Positions 8,551-21,148 of a stretch of 64,000 bases of DNA are shown piece by piece. The DNA comes from Elmis aenea (lineage: Eukaryota; Arthropoda; Insecta; Coleoptera; Elmidae), in the NCBI GenBank assembly GCA_947652605.1, contig CANTFG010000215.1, positions 62,001 to 126,000 of the forward strand, in the 5' to 3' direction. The position numbers and the translations under genes are program-made. How positions within the stretch are numbered: position 1 is the stretch's first letter; each line of letters opens with the position of its first letter. The notes beneath the pieces were generated by a model. The model ran no database searches. It worked only from the letters and a program-made list of their open reading frames with translations, and was not told where the DNA came from.

Positions 8551-11400
8551 ATTTACAAAGTTATTCGAAAAATTAAAAATTATCAAAATTTTGAAATTTT
8601 TTTTCGAAAACGGCTCGTTACATTTTGTTCAAATTTTAGCATGTTATAGAGTTTAATTTTCTTAGTATAATGCCGTTTGTTTCAACTAGTTTGAAATTTA
8701 ATTTACAAAGTTATTTAAAAAATTAAAAATTTTGAAAATTTTGAAATTTTTTTTCGAAAACGGCTCGTTACATTTTGTTCAAATTTTAGCATGTTATAGA
8801 GTTTAATTTTCTAAGTATAATGCCGTTTGTTTCAACTAGTTTGAAATTTAATTTACAAAGTTATTCAAAAAATTAAAAATTTTGAAAATTTTGAAATTTT
8901 TTTTCGAAAACGGCTCGTTACATTTTGTTCAAATTTTAGCATGTTATAGAGTTTAATTTTCTTAGTATTATGCCGTTTGTTTCAACTAGTTTGAAATTTA
9001 ATTTACAAAGTTATTCAAAAAAGTAAAAATTTTAAAAATTTTGAATTTTTTTCTCGAAAACGGCTCATACGATTTTGTTCAAATTTTAGTATGTTATAGA
9101 GTTTTATTTTCTTAGTATAATGCCGTTTGTTTCAACTAGTTTGAAATTTAATTTACAAAGTTATTCGAAAAATTAAAAATTATTAAAATTTTGAAATTTT
9201 TTTTCGAAAACGGCTCGTTACATTTTGTTCAAATTTTAGCATGTTATAGAGTTTAATTTTCTTAGTATTATGCCGTTTGTTTCAACTAGTTTGAAATTTA
9301 ATTTACAAAGTTATTCAAAAAAGTAAAAATTTTAAAAATTTTGAATTTTTTTCTCGAAAACGGCTCATACGATTTTGTTCAAATTTTAGTATGTTATAGA
9401 GTTTAATTTTCTTAGTATAATGCCGTTTGTTTCAACTAGTTTGAAATTTAATTTACAAAGTTATTCAAAAAATTAAAAATTTTAAAATTTTTGAAATTTT
9501 TTTTCGAAAACGGCTCGTTACATTTTGTTCAAATTTTAGCATGTTATAGAGTTTAATTTTCTTAGTATTATGCCGTTTGTTTCAACTAGTTTGAAATTTA
9601 ATTTACAAAGTTATTCAAAAAAGTAAAAATTTTAAAAATTTTGCATTTTTTTCTCGAAAACGGCTCATACGATTTTGTTCAAATTTTAGTATGTTATAGA
9701 GTTTTATTTTCTTAGTATAATGCCGTTTGTTTCAACTAGTTTGAAATTTAATTTACAAAGTTATTCGAAAAATTAAAAATTATCAAAATTTTGAAATTTT
9801 TTTTCGAAAACGGCTCGTTACATTTTGTTCAAATTTTAGCATGTTATAGAGTTTAATTTTCTTAGTATATTGCCGTTTGTTTCAACTAGTTTGAAATTTA
9901 ATTTACAAAGTTATTCGAAAAAGTAAAAATTTTAAAAATTTTGAATTTTTTTCTCGAAAACGGCTCATACGATTTTGTTTAAATTTTAGCATGTTATAGA
10001 GTTTAATTTTCTTAGTATTATGCCGTTTGTTTCAACTAGTCTGAAATTTAATTTACAAAGTTATTCGAAAAATTAAAAATTATCAAAATTTTGAAATTTT
10101 TTTTCGAAAACGGCTCGTTACATTTTGTTCAAATTTTAGCATGTTATAGAGTTTAATTTTCTTAGTATAATGCCGTTTGTTTCAACTAGTTTGAAATTTA
10201 ATTTACAAAGTTATTTAAAAAATTAAAAATTTTGAAAATTTTGAAATTTTTTTTCGAAAACGGCTCGTTACATTTTGTTCAAATTTTAGCATGTTATAGA
10301 GTTTAATTTTCTAAGTATAATGCCGTTTGTTTCAACTAGTTTGAAATTTAATTTACAAAGTTATTCAAAAAATTAAAAATTTTGAAAATTTTGAAATTTT
10401 TTTTCGAAAACGGCTCGTTACATTTTGTTCAAATTTTAGCATGTTATAGAGTTTAATTTTCTTAGTATTATGCCGTTTGTTTCAACTAGTTTGAAATTTA
10501 ATTTACAAAGTTATTCAAAAAAGTAAAAATTTTAAAAATTTTGAATTTTTTTCTCGAAAACGGCTCATACGATTTTGTTCAAATTTTAGTATGTTATAGA
10601 GTTTAATTTTCTTAGTATAATGCCGTTTGTTTCAACTAGTTTGAAATTTAATTTACAAAGTTATTCAAAAAATTAAAAATTTTGAAAATTTTGAAATTTT
10701 TTTTCGAAAACGGCTCGTTACATTTTGTTCAAATTTTAGCATGTTATAGAGTTTAATTTTCTAAGTATAATGCCGTTTGTTTCAACTAGTTTGAAATTTA
10801 ATTTACAAAGTTATTCAAAAAATTAAAAATTTTGAAAATTTTGAAATTTTTTTTCGAAAACGGCTCGTTACATTTTGTTCAAATTTTAGCATGTTATAGA
10901 GTTTAATTTTCTTAGTATTATGCCGTTTGTTTCAACTAGTTTGAAATTTAATTTACAAAGTTATTCAAAAAAGTAAAAATTTTAAAAATTTTGAATTTTT
11001 TTCTCGAAAACGGCTCATACGATTTTGTTCAAATTTTAGTATGTTATAGAGTTTAATTTTCTTAGTATAATGCCGTTTGTTTCAACTAGTTTGAAATTTA
11101 ATTTACAAAGTTATTCAAAAAATTAAAAATTTTAAAATTTTTGAAATTTTTTTTCGAAAACGGCTCGTTACATTTTGTTCAAATTTTAGCATGTTATAGA
11201 GTTTAATTTTCTTAGTATTATGCCGTTTGTTTCAACTAGTTTGAAATTTAATTTACAAAGTTATTCAAAAAAGTAAAAATTTTAAAAATTTTGCATTTTT
11301 TTCTCGAAAACGGCTCATACGATTTTGTTCAAATTTTAGTATGTTATAGAGTTTTATTTTCTTAGTATAATGCCGTTTGTTTCAACTAGTTTGAAATTTA

Positions 11401-12600
11401 ATTTACAAAGTTATTCGAAAAATTAAAAATTATCAAAATTTTGAAATTTTTTTTCGAAAACGGCTCGTTACATTTTGTTCAAATTTTAGCATGTTATAGA
11501 GTTTAATTTTCTTAGTATATTGCCGTTTGTTTCAACTAGTTTGAAATTTAATTTACAAAGTTATTCGAAAAAGTAAAAATTTTAAAAATTTTGAATTTTT
11601 TTCTCGAAAACGGCTCATACGATTTTGTTTAAATTTTAGCATGTTATAGAGTTTAATTTTCTTAGTATTATGCCGTTTGTTTCAACTAGTCTGAAATTTA
11701 ATTTACAAAGTTATTCGAAAAATTAAAAATTATCAAAATTTTGAAATTTTTTTTCGAAAACGGCTCGTTACATTTTGTTCAAATTTTAGCATGTTATAGA
11801 GTTTAATTTTCTTAGTATAATGCCGTTTGTTTCAACTAGTTTGAAATTTAATTTACAAAGTTATTTAAAAAATTAAAAATTTTGAAAATTTTGAAATTTT
11901 TTTTCGAAAACGGCTCGTTACATTTTGTTCAAATTTTAGCATGTTATAGAGTTTAATTTTCTAAGTATAATGCCGTTTGTTTCAACTAGTTTGAAATTTA
12001 ATTTACAAAGTTATTCAAAAAATTAAAAATTTTGAAAATTTTGAAATTTTTTTTCGAAAACGGCTCGTTACATTTTGTTCAAATTTTAGCATGTTATAGA
12101 GTTTAATTTTCTTAGTATTATGCCGTTTGTTTCAACTAGTTTGAAATTTAATTTACAAAGTTATTCAAAAAAGTAAAAATTTTAAAAATTTTGAATTTTT
12201 TTCTCGAAAACGGCTCATACGATTTTGTTCAAATTTTAGTATGTTATAGAGTTTAATTTTCTTAGTATAATGCCGTTTGTTTCAACTAGTTTGAAATTTA
12301 ATTTACAAAGTTATTCAAAAAATTAAAAATTTTAAAATTTTTGAAATTTTTTTTCGAAAACGGCTCGTTACATTTTGTTCAAATTTTAGCATGTTATAGA
12401 GTTTAATTTTCTTAGTATTATGCCGTTTGTTTCAACTAGTTTGAAATTTAATTTACAAAGTTATTCAAAAAAGTAAAAATTTTAAAAATTTTGCATTTTT
12501 TTCTCGAAAACGGCTCATACGATTTTGTTCAAATTTTAGTATGTTATAGAGTTTTATTTTCTTAGTATAATGCCGTTTGTTTCAACTAGTTTGAAATTTA
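11401..12600. repeat. 1,200-bp 8-monomer HOR unit D''-F-D-A'-B-C*-E*-G
   Basis: This is the shortest complete cycle of the D''/F/G zone: D'' 11401, F 11551, D 11701, A' 11851, B 12001, C* 12151, E* 12301, G 12451, then D'' again at 12601. The same 8-mer is seen at 47699-48898 and 50399-51598. It is the probable basic unit from which the 10-, 11- and 13-monomer versions were derived. Confidence 0.88.
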
Positions 12601-15300
12601 ATTTACAAAGTTATTCGAAAAATTAAAAATTATCAAAATTTTGAAATTTTTTTTCGAAAACGGCTCGTTACATTTTGTTCAAATTTTAGCATGTTATAGA
12701 GTTTAATTTTCTTAGTATATTGCCGTTTGTTTCAACTAGTTTGAAATTTAATTTACAAAGTTATTCGAAAAAGTAAAAATTTTAAAAATTTTGAATTTTT
12801 TTCTCGAAAACGGCTCATACGATTTTGTTTAAATTTTAGCATGTTATAGAGTTTAATTTTCTTAGTATTATGCCGTTTGTTTCAACTAGTCTGAAATTTA
12901 ATTTACAAAGTTATTCGAAAAATTAAAAATTATCAAAATTTTGAAATTTTTTTTCGAAAACGGCTCGTTACATTTTGTTCAAATTTTAGCATGTTATAGA
13001 GTTTAATTTTCTTAGTATAATGCCGTTTGTTTCAACTAGTTTGAAATTTAATTTACAAAGTTATTCAAAAAATTAAAAATTTTAAAATTTTTGAAAGTTT
13101 TTTTCGAAAACGGCTCGTTACATTTTGTTCAAATTTTAGCATGTTATAGAGTTTAATTTTCTTAGTATTATGCCGTTTGTTTCAACTAGTTTGAAATTTA
13201 ATTTACAAAGTTATTCAAAAAAGTAAAAATTTTAAAAATTTTGAATTTTTTTCTCGAAAACGGCTCATACGATTTTGTTCAAATTTTAGTATGTTATAGA
13301 GTTTTATTTTCTTAGTATAATGCCGTTTGTTTCAACTAGTTTGAAATTTAATTTACAAAGTTATTCGAAAAATTAAAAATTATTAAAATTTTGAAATTTT
13401 TTTTCGAAAACGGCTCGTTACATTTTGTTCAAATTTTAGCATGTTATAGAGTTTAATTTTCTTAGTATAATGCCGTTTGTTTCAACTAGTTTGAAATTTA
13501 ATTTACAAAGTTATTTAAAAAATTAAAAATTTTGAAAATTTTGAAATTTTTTTTCGAAAACGGCTCGTTACATTTTGTTCAAATTTTAGCATGTTATAGA
13601 GTTTAATTTTCTAAGTATAATGCCGTTTGTTTCAACTAGTTTGAAATTTAATTTACAAAGTTATTCAAAAAATTAAAAATTTTGAAAATTTTGAAATTTT
13701 TTTTCGAAAACGGCTCGTTACATTTTGTTCAAATTTTAGCATGTTATAGAGTTTATCTTTCTTAGTATTATGCCGTTTGTTTCAACTAGTTTGAAATTTA
13801 ATTTACAAAGTTATTCAAAAAAGTAAAAATTTTAAAAATTTTGAATTTTTTTCTCGAAAACGGCTCATACGATTTTGTTCAAATTTTAGTATGTTATAGA
13901 GTTTAATTTTCTTAGTATAATGCCGTTTGTTTCAACTAGTTTGAAATTTAATTTACAAAGTTATTCAAAAAATTAAAAATTTTAAAATTTTTGAAATTTT
14001 TTTTCGAAAACGGCTCGTTACATTTTGTTCAAATTTTAGCATGTTATAGAGTTTAATTTTCTTAGTATTATGCCGTTTGTTTCAACTAGTTTGAAATTTA
14101 ATTTACAAAGTTATTCAAAAAAGTAAAAATTTTAAAAATTTTGCATTTTTTTCTCGAAAACGGCTCATACGATTTTGTTCAAATTTTAGTATGTTATAGA
14201 GTTTTATTTTCTTAGTATAATGCCGTTTGTTTCAACTAGTTTGAAATTTAATTTACAAAGTTATTCGAAAAATTAAAAATTATCAAAATTTTGAAATTTT
14301 TTTTCGAAAACGGCTCGTTACATTTTGTTCAAATTTTAGCATGTTATAGAGTTTAATTTTCTTAGTATATTGCCGTTTGTTTCAACTAGTTTGAAATTTA
14401 ATTTACAAAGTTATTCGAAAAAGTAAAAATTTTAAAAATTTTGAATTTTTTTCTCGAAAACGGCTCATACGATTTTGTTTAAATTTTAGCATGTTATAGA
14501 GTTTAATTTTCTTAGTATTATGCCGTTTGTTTCAACTAGTCTGAAATTTAATTTACAAAGTTATTCGAAAAATTAAAAATTATCAAAATTTTGAAATTTT
14601 TTTTCGAAAACGGCTCGTTACATTTTGTTCAAATTTTAGCATGTTATAGAGTTTAATTTTCTTAGTATAATGCCGTTTGTTTCAACTAGTTTGAAATTTA
14701 ATTTACAAAGTTATTCAAAAAATTAAAAATTTTAAAATTTTTGAAATTTTTTTTCGAAAACGGCTCGTTACATTTTGTTCAAATTTTAGCATGTTATAGA
14801 GTTTAATTTTCTTAGTATTATGCCGTTTGTTTCAACTAGTTTGAAATTTAATTTACAAAGTTATTCAAAAAAGTAAAAATTTTAAAAATTTTGAATTTTT
14901 TTCTCGAAAACGGCTCATACGATTTTGTTCAAATTTTAGTATGTTATAGAGTTTTATTTTCTTAGTATAATGCCGTTTGTTTCAACTAGTTTGAAATTTA
15001 ATTTACAAAGTTATTCGAAAAATTAAAAATTATCAAAATTTTGAAATTTTTTTTCGAAAACGGCTCGTTACATTTTGTTCAAATTTTAGCATGTTATAGA
15101 GTTTAATTTTCTTAGTATATTGCCGTTTGTTTCAATTAGTTTGAAATTTAATTTACAAAGTTATTCGAAAAAGTAAAAATTTTAAAAATTTTGAATTTTT
15201 TTCTCGAAAACGGCTCATACGATTTTGTTTAAATTTTAGCATGTTATAGAGTTTAATTTTCTTAGTATTATGCCGTTTGTTTCAACTAGTCTGAAATTTA

Positions 15301-15449
15301 ATTTACAAAGTTATTCAAAAAAGTAAAAATTTTAAAAATTTTGAATTTTTTTTCGAAAACGGCTCCTTACATTTTGTTCAAATTTTAGCATGTTATAGAG
15401 TTTAATTTTCTTAGTATAATGCCGTTTGTTTCAACTAGTTTGAAATTTA
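15301..15449. repeat. 149-bp monomer K, first copy
   Basis: The left part is C-like (AAGT, TTTAAAAATT, GAATT) and the right part is D- or I-like (GGCTC, AGC, A105, TATAA). The join is a run of 8 T followed by CG; an in-register join would have 9 T. The monomer is one base short and shifts the register of everything downstream. This copy alone has C at the site where the CTCG CpG would lie (CTCCTTAC). K follows D''a-F and is followed by A'. Other copies: 53699-53847, 55648-55796, 60147-60295 and 62098-62246. Confidence 0.92.
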
Positions 15450-18400
15450 ATTTACAAAGTTATTTAAAAAATTAAAAATTTTGAAAATTTTGAAATTTTT
15501 TTTCGAAAACGGCTCGTTACATTTTGTTCAAATTTTAGCATGTTATAGAGTTTAATTTTCTAAGTATAATGCCGTTTGTTTCAACTAGTTTGAAATTTAA
15601 TTTACAAAGTTATTCAAAAAATTAAAAATTTTGAAAATTTTGAAATTTTTTTTCGAAAACGGCTCGTTACATTTTGTTCAAATTTTAGCATGTTATAGAG
15701 TTTAATTTTCTTAGTATTATGCCGTTTGTTTCAACTAGTTTGAAATTTAATTTACAAAGTTATTCAAAAAAGTAAAAATTTTAAAAATTTTGAATTTTTT
15801 TCTCGAAAACGGCTCATACGATTTTGTTCAAATTTTAGTATGTTATAGAGTTTAATTTTCTTAGTATAATGCCGTTTGTTTCAACTAGTTTGAAATTTAA
15901 TTTACAAAGTTATTCAAAAAATTAAAAATTTTAAAATTTTTGAAATTTTTTTTCGAAAACGGCTCGTTACATTTTGTTCAAATTTCAGCATGTTATAGAG
16001 TTTAATTTTCTTAGTATTATGCCGTTTGTTTCAACTAGTTTGAAATTTAATTTACAAAGTTATTCAAAAAAGTAAAAATTTTAAAAATTTTGCATTTTTT
16101 TCTCGAAAACGGCTCATACGATTTTGTTCAAATTTTAGTATGTTATAGAGTTTTATTTTCTTAGTATAATGCCGTTTGTTTCAACTAGTTTGAAATTTAA
16201 TTTACAAAGTTATTCGAAAAATTGAAAATTATCAAAATTTTGAAATTTTTTTTCGAAAACGGCTCGTTACATTTTGTTCAAATTTTAGCATGTTATAGAG
16301 TTTAATTTTCTTAGTATATTGCCGTTTGTTTCAACTAGTTTGAAATTTAATTTACAAAGTTATTCGAAAAAGTAAAAATTTTAAAAATTTTGAATTTTTT
16401 TCTCGAAAACGGCTCATACGATTTTGTTTAAATTTTAGCATGTTATAGAGTTTAATTTTCTTAGTATTATGCCGTTTGTTTCAACTAGTCTGAAATTTAA
16501 TTTACAAAGTTATTCGAAAAATTAAAAATTATCAAAATTTTGAAATTTTTTTTCGAAAACGGCTCGTTACATTTTGTTCAAATTTTAGCATGTTATAGAG
16601 TTTAATTTTCTTAGTATAATGCCGTTTGTTTCAACTAGTTTGAAATTTAATTTACAAAGTTATTCAAAAAATTAAAAATTTTAAAATTTTTGAAATTTTT
16701 TTTCGAAAACGGCTCGTTACATTTTGTTCAAATTTTAGCATGTTATAGAGTTTAATTTTCTTAGTATTATGCCGTTTGTTTCAACTAGTTTGAAATTTAA
16801 TTTACAAAGTTATTCAAAAAAGTAAAAATTTTAAAAATTTTGAATTTTTTTCTCGAAAACGGCTCATACGATTTTGTTCAAATTTTAGTATGTTATAGAG
16901 TTTTATTTTCTTAGTATAATGCCGTTTGTTTCAACTAGTTTGAAATTTAATTTACAAAGTTATTCGAAAAATTAAAAATTATTAAAATTTTGAAATTTTT
17001 TTTCGAAAACGGCTCGTTACATTTTGTTCAAATTTTAGCATGTTATAGAGTTTAATTTTCTTAGTATAATGCCGTTTGTTTCAACTAGTTTGAAATTTAA
17101 TTTACAAAGTTATTTAAAAAATTAAAAATTTTGAAAATTTTGAAATTTTTTTTCGAAAACGGCTCGTTACATTTTGTTCAAATTTTAGCATGTTATAGAG
17201 TTTAATTTTCTAAGTATAATGCCGTTTGTTTCAACTAGTTTGAAATTTAATTTACAAAGTTATTCAAAAAATTAAAAATTTTGAAAATTTTGAAATTTTT
17301 TTTCGAAAACGGCTCGTTACATTTTGTTCAAATTTTAGCATGTTATAGAGTTTAATTTTCTTAGTATTATGCCGTTTGTTTCAACTAGTTTGAAATTTAA
17401 TTTACAAAGTTATTCAAAAAAGTAAAAATTTTAAAAATTTTGAATTTTTTTCTCGAAAACGGCTCATACGATTTTGTTCAAATTTTAGTATGTTATAGAG
17501 TTTAATTTTCTTAGTATAATGCCGTTTGTTTCAACTAGTTTGAAATTTAATTTACAAAGTTATTCAAAAATTTAAAAATTTAAAAATTTTTGAAATTTTT
17601 TTTCGAAAACGGCTCGTTACATTTTGTTCAAATTTTAGCATGTTATAGAGTTTAATTTTCTTAGTATTATGCCGTTTGTTTCAACTAGTTTGAAATTTAA
17701 TTTACAAAGTTATTCAAAAAAGTAAAAATTTTAAAAATTTTGCATTTTTTTCTCGAAAACGGCTCATACGATTTTGTTCAAATTTTAGTATGTTATAGAG
17801 TTTTATTTTCTTAGTATAATGCCGTTTGTTTCAACTAGTTTGAAATTTAATTTACAAAGTTATTCGAAAAATTAAAAATTATCAAAATTTTGAAATTTTT
17901 TTTCGAAAACGGCTCGTTACATTTTGTTCAAATTTTAGCATGTTATAGAGTTTAATTTTCTTAGTATATTGCCGTTTGTTTCAACTAGTTTGAAATTTAA
18001 TTTACAAAGTTATTCGAAAAAGTAAAAATTTTAAAAATTTTGAATTTTTTTCTCGAAAACGGCTCATACGATTTTGTTTAAATTTTAGCATGTTATAGAG
18101 TTTAATTTTCTTAGTATTATGCCGTTTGTTTCAACTAGTTTGAAATTTAATTTACAAAGTTATTCAAAAAAGTAAAAATTTTAAAAATTTTGAATTTTTT
18201 TCTCGAAAACGGCTCATACGATTTTGTTCAAATTTTAGTATGTTATAGAGTTTTATTTTCTTAGTATAATGCCGTTTGTTTCAACTAGTTTGAAATTTAA
18301 TTTACAAAGTTATTCGAAAAATTAAAAATTATCAAAATTTTGAAATTTTTTTTCGAAAACGGCTCGTTACATTTTGTTCAAATTTTAGCATGTTATAGAG

Positions 18401-18599
18401 TTTAATTTTCTTAGTATAATGCCGTTTGTTTCAACTAGTTTGAAATTTAATTTACAAAGTTATTCAAAAAATTAAAAATTTTAAAAATTTTGAAATTTTT
18501 TTTCGAAAACGGCTCGTTACATTTTGTTCAAATTTTAGCATGTTATAGAGTTTAATTTTCTTAGTATTATGCCGTTTGTTTCAACTAGTTTGAAATTTA
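15450..18599. repeat. D''/F/G zone continued, with C87 and G25 markers
   Basis: The order is A'-B-C*-E*(C87)-G-D''g-F-D-E*-C-D'-A'-B-C*-E*-G-D''-F(T141)-C-D-B-like. The first 17 monomers match 55797-58346 one for one, including the rare C87 and G25 markers. The E* at 17550 has two private A-to-T changes in its A/T tract. The zone ends where H appears at 18600. Confidence 0.85.
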
Positions 18600-19349
18600 A
18601 TTTACAAAGTTATTCAAAAAAGAAAAAATTTTGAAAATTTTGAAATTTTTTTTCGAAAACGGCTCGTTACATTTTGTTCAAATTTTGCCATGTTATAGAG
18701 TTTAATTTTTTTAGTTTAATGCCGTTTGTTTCAACTGGTTTGAAATTTAATTTACAAAGTTATTTAAAAAATTAAAAATTTTAAAAATTTTGAAATTTTT
18801 TTTCGAAAACGGCTCGTTACATTTTGTTCAAATTTTAGCATGTTATAGAGTTTAATTTTCTTAGTATAATGCCGTTTGTTTCAACTAGTTTGAAATTTAA
18901 TTTACAAAGTTATTCAAAAAATTAAAAATTTTGAAAATTTTGAAATTTTTTTTCGAAAACGGCTCGTTACATTTTGTTCAAATTTTAGCATGTTATAGAG
19001 TTTAATTTTCTTAGTATTATGCCGTTTGTTTCAACTAGTTTGAAATTTAATTTACAAAGTTATTCAAAAAAGTAAAAATTTTAAAAATTTTGAATTTTTT
19101 TCTCGAAAACGGCTCATACGATTTTGTTCAAATTTTAGTATGTTATAGAGTTTTATTTTCTTAGTATAATGCCGTTTGTTTCAACTAGTTTGAAATTTAA
19201 TTTACAAAGTTATTCGAAAAATTAAAAATTATCAAAATTTTGAAATTTTTTTTCGAAAACGGCTCGTTACATTTTGTTCAAATTTTAGCATGTTATAGAG
19301 TTTAATTTTCTTAGTATAATGCCGTTTGTTTCAACTAGTTTGAAATTTA

Positions 19350-19498
19350 ATTTACAAAGTTATTTAAAAAATTAAAAATTTTGAAAATTTTGAATTTTTT
19401 TTTCGAAAACGGCTCGTTACATTTTGTTCAAATTTAGCATGTTATAGAGTTTAATTTTCTAAGTATAATGCCGTTTGTTTCAACTAGTTTGAAATTTA
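19350..19498. repeat. 149-bp subfamily A monomer with a one-base deletion
   Basis: This A monomer reads CAAATTTAGC instead of CAAATTTTAGC near 19433-19435, a one-base loss in a four-T run. It shifts the register of the following array by one base. No other monomer has this deletion. The next two monomers (19499 and 19649) are B- and A-like but end CTTAGTATAA, so this neighbourhood is generally atypical. Confidence 0.85.
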
Positions 19499-20398
19499 AT
19501 TTACAAAGTTATTCAAAAAATTAAAAATTTTGAAAATTTTGAAATTTTTTTTCGAAAACGGCTCGTTACATTTTGTTCAAATTTTAGCATGTTATAGAGT
19601 TTAATTTTCTTAGTATAATGCCGTTTGTTTCAACTAGTTTGAAATTTAATTTACAAAGTTATTTAAAAAATTAAAAATTTTGAAAATTTTGAATTTTTTT
19701 TTCGAAAACGGCTCGTTACATTTTGTTCAAATTTTAGCATGTTATAGAGTTTAATTTTCTTAGTATAATGCCGTTTGTTTCAACTAGTTTGAAATTTAAT
19801 TTACAAAGTTATTTAAAAAATTAAAAATTTTAAAAATTTTGAAATTTTTTTTCGAAAACGGCTCGTTACATTTTGTTCAAATTTTAGCATGTTATAGAGT
19901 TTAATTTTCTTAGTATAATGCCGTTTGTTTCAACTAGTTTGAAATTTAATTTACAAAGTTATTCAAAAAATTAAAAATTTTGAAAATTTTGAAATTTTTT
20001 TTCGAAAACGGCTCGTTACATTTTGTTCAAATTTTAGCATGTTATAGAGTTTAATTTTCTTAGTATTATGCCGTTTGTTTCAACTAGTTTGAAATTTAAT
20101 TTACAAAGTTATTCAAAAAAGTAAAAATTTTAAAAATTTTGAATTTTTTTCTCGAAAACGGCTCATACGATTTTGTTCAAATTTTAGTATGTTATAGAGT
20201 TTTATTTTCTTAGTATAATGCCGTTTGTTTCAACTAGTTTGAAATTTAATTTACAAAGTTATTCGAAAAATTAAAAATTATCAAAATTTTGAAATTTTTT
20301 TTCGAAAACGGCTCGTTACATGTTGTTCAAATTTTAGCATGTTATAGAGTTTAATTTTTTTAGTATAATGCCGTTTGTTTCAACTAGTTTGAAATTTA

Positions 20399-20548
20399 AT
20401 TTACAAAGTTATTCAAAAAAGAAAAAATTTTGAAAATTTTGAAATTTTTTTTCGAAAACGGCTCGTTACATTTTGTTCAAATTTTGCCATGTTATAGAGT
20501 TTAATTTTTTTAGTTTAATGCCGTTTGTTTCAACTGGTTTGAAATTTA
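20399..20548. repeat. Monomer subfamily H (exemplar) and variant H'
   Basis: H has AAGAAAAAAT at 21-30, TTTGAAAATT, TTTTGCC at 84-90 (instead of TTTTAGC), TTTAGTTTAA at 111-120 and G138 (CAACTGGT). H' (for example 21899, 23249, 24749, 25949, 27149) has the same left half but ends TTTAGTATAA with A138. The order is H then I or J, and H' then an A''- or L-type monomer. The copies at 6151 and 45599 have A138 together with the H-type 111-120 block; this shared oddity supports their being copies of each other. Confidence 0.9.
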
Positions 20549-20698
20549 ATTTACAAAGTTATTCGAAAAATTAAAAATTATCAAAATTTTGAAATTTTTT
20601 TTCGAAAACGGCTCATACGATTTTGTTCAAATTTTAGCATGTTATAGAGTTTAATTTTTTTAGTATAATGCCGTTTGTTTCAACTAGTTTGAAATTTA
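20549..20698. repeat. Monomer subfamily J (exemplar)
   Basis: J has a D-type left half (G17, TATC at 31-34, TTTTCG) joined to the CATACGATTTTG form found in C and F. It continues with AGC at 88-90, A105 and TTTAGTATAA. It looks like an ancient D/C recombinant that became fixed as a subfamily. It follows H (or B/H chimeras) and precedes H' in nearly all copies (21749, 23099, 24599, 25799, 26999, 29849, 32549, 33749, 34799, 35399, 39749). Confidence 0.88.
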
Positions 20699-21148
20699 AT
20701 TTACAAAGTTATTCAAAAAAGTAAAAATTTTAAAAATTTTGAATTTTTTTCTCGAAAACGGCTCATACGATTTTGTTCAAATTTTAGTATGTTATAGAGT
20801 TTTATTTTCTTAGTATAATGCCGTTTGTTTCAACTAGTTTGAAATTTAATTTACAAAGTTATTCGAAAAATTAAAAATTATCAAAATTTTGAAATTTTTT
20901 TTCGAAAACGGCTCGTTACATTTTGTTCAAATTTTAGCATGTTATAGAGTTTAATTTTCTTAGTATAATGCCGTTTGTTTCAACTAGTTTGAAATTTAAT
21001 TTACAAAGTTATTTAAAAAATTAAAAATTTTGAAAATTTTGAATTTTTTTTTCGAAAACGGCTCGTTACATTTTGTTCAAATTTTAGCATGTTATAGAGT
21101 TTAATTTTCTAAGTATAATGCCGTTTGTTTCAACTAGTTTGAAATTTA

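Larger units (their letters stand above)
7051..15449. repeat. D''/F/G higher-order repeat zone, first copy
   Basis: The core unit is D''-F-D-A'-B-C*-E*-G. D'' monomers stand at 8251, 9751, 11401, 12601, 14251 and 15001, giving spacings of 10, 11, 8, 11 and 5 monomers. The longer spacings carry extra strings such as C-D' (9001-9300) or a B/A chimera plus B-C* (10651-11100). Private changes include a G in the poly-T run at 13051-13200 and GTTTATCTTT in the monomer at 13651. The zone closes with D''a (15001), F (15151) and the 149-bp K (15301). Confidence 0.88.
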
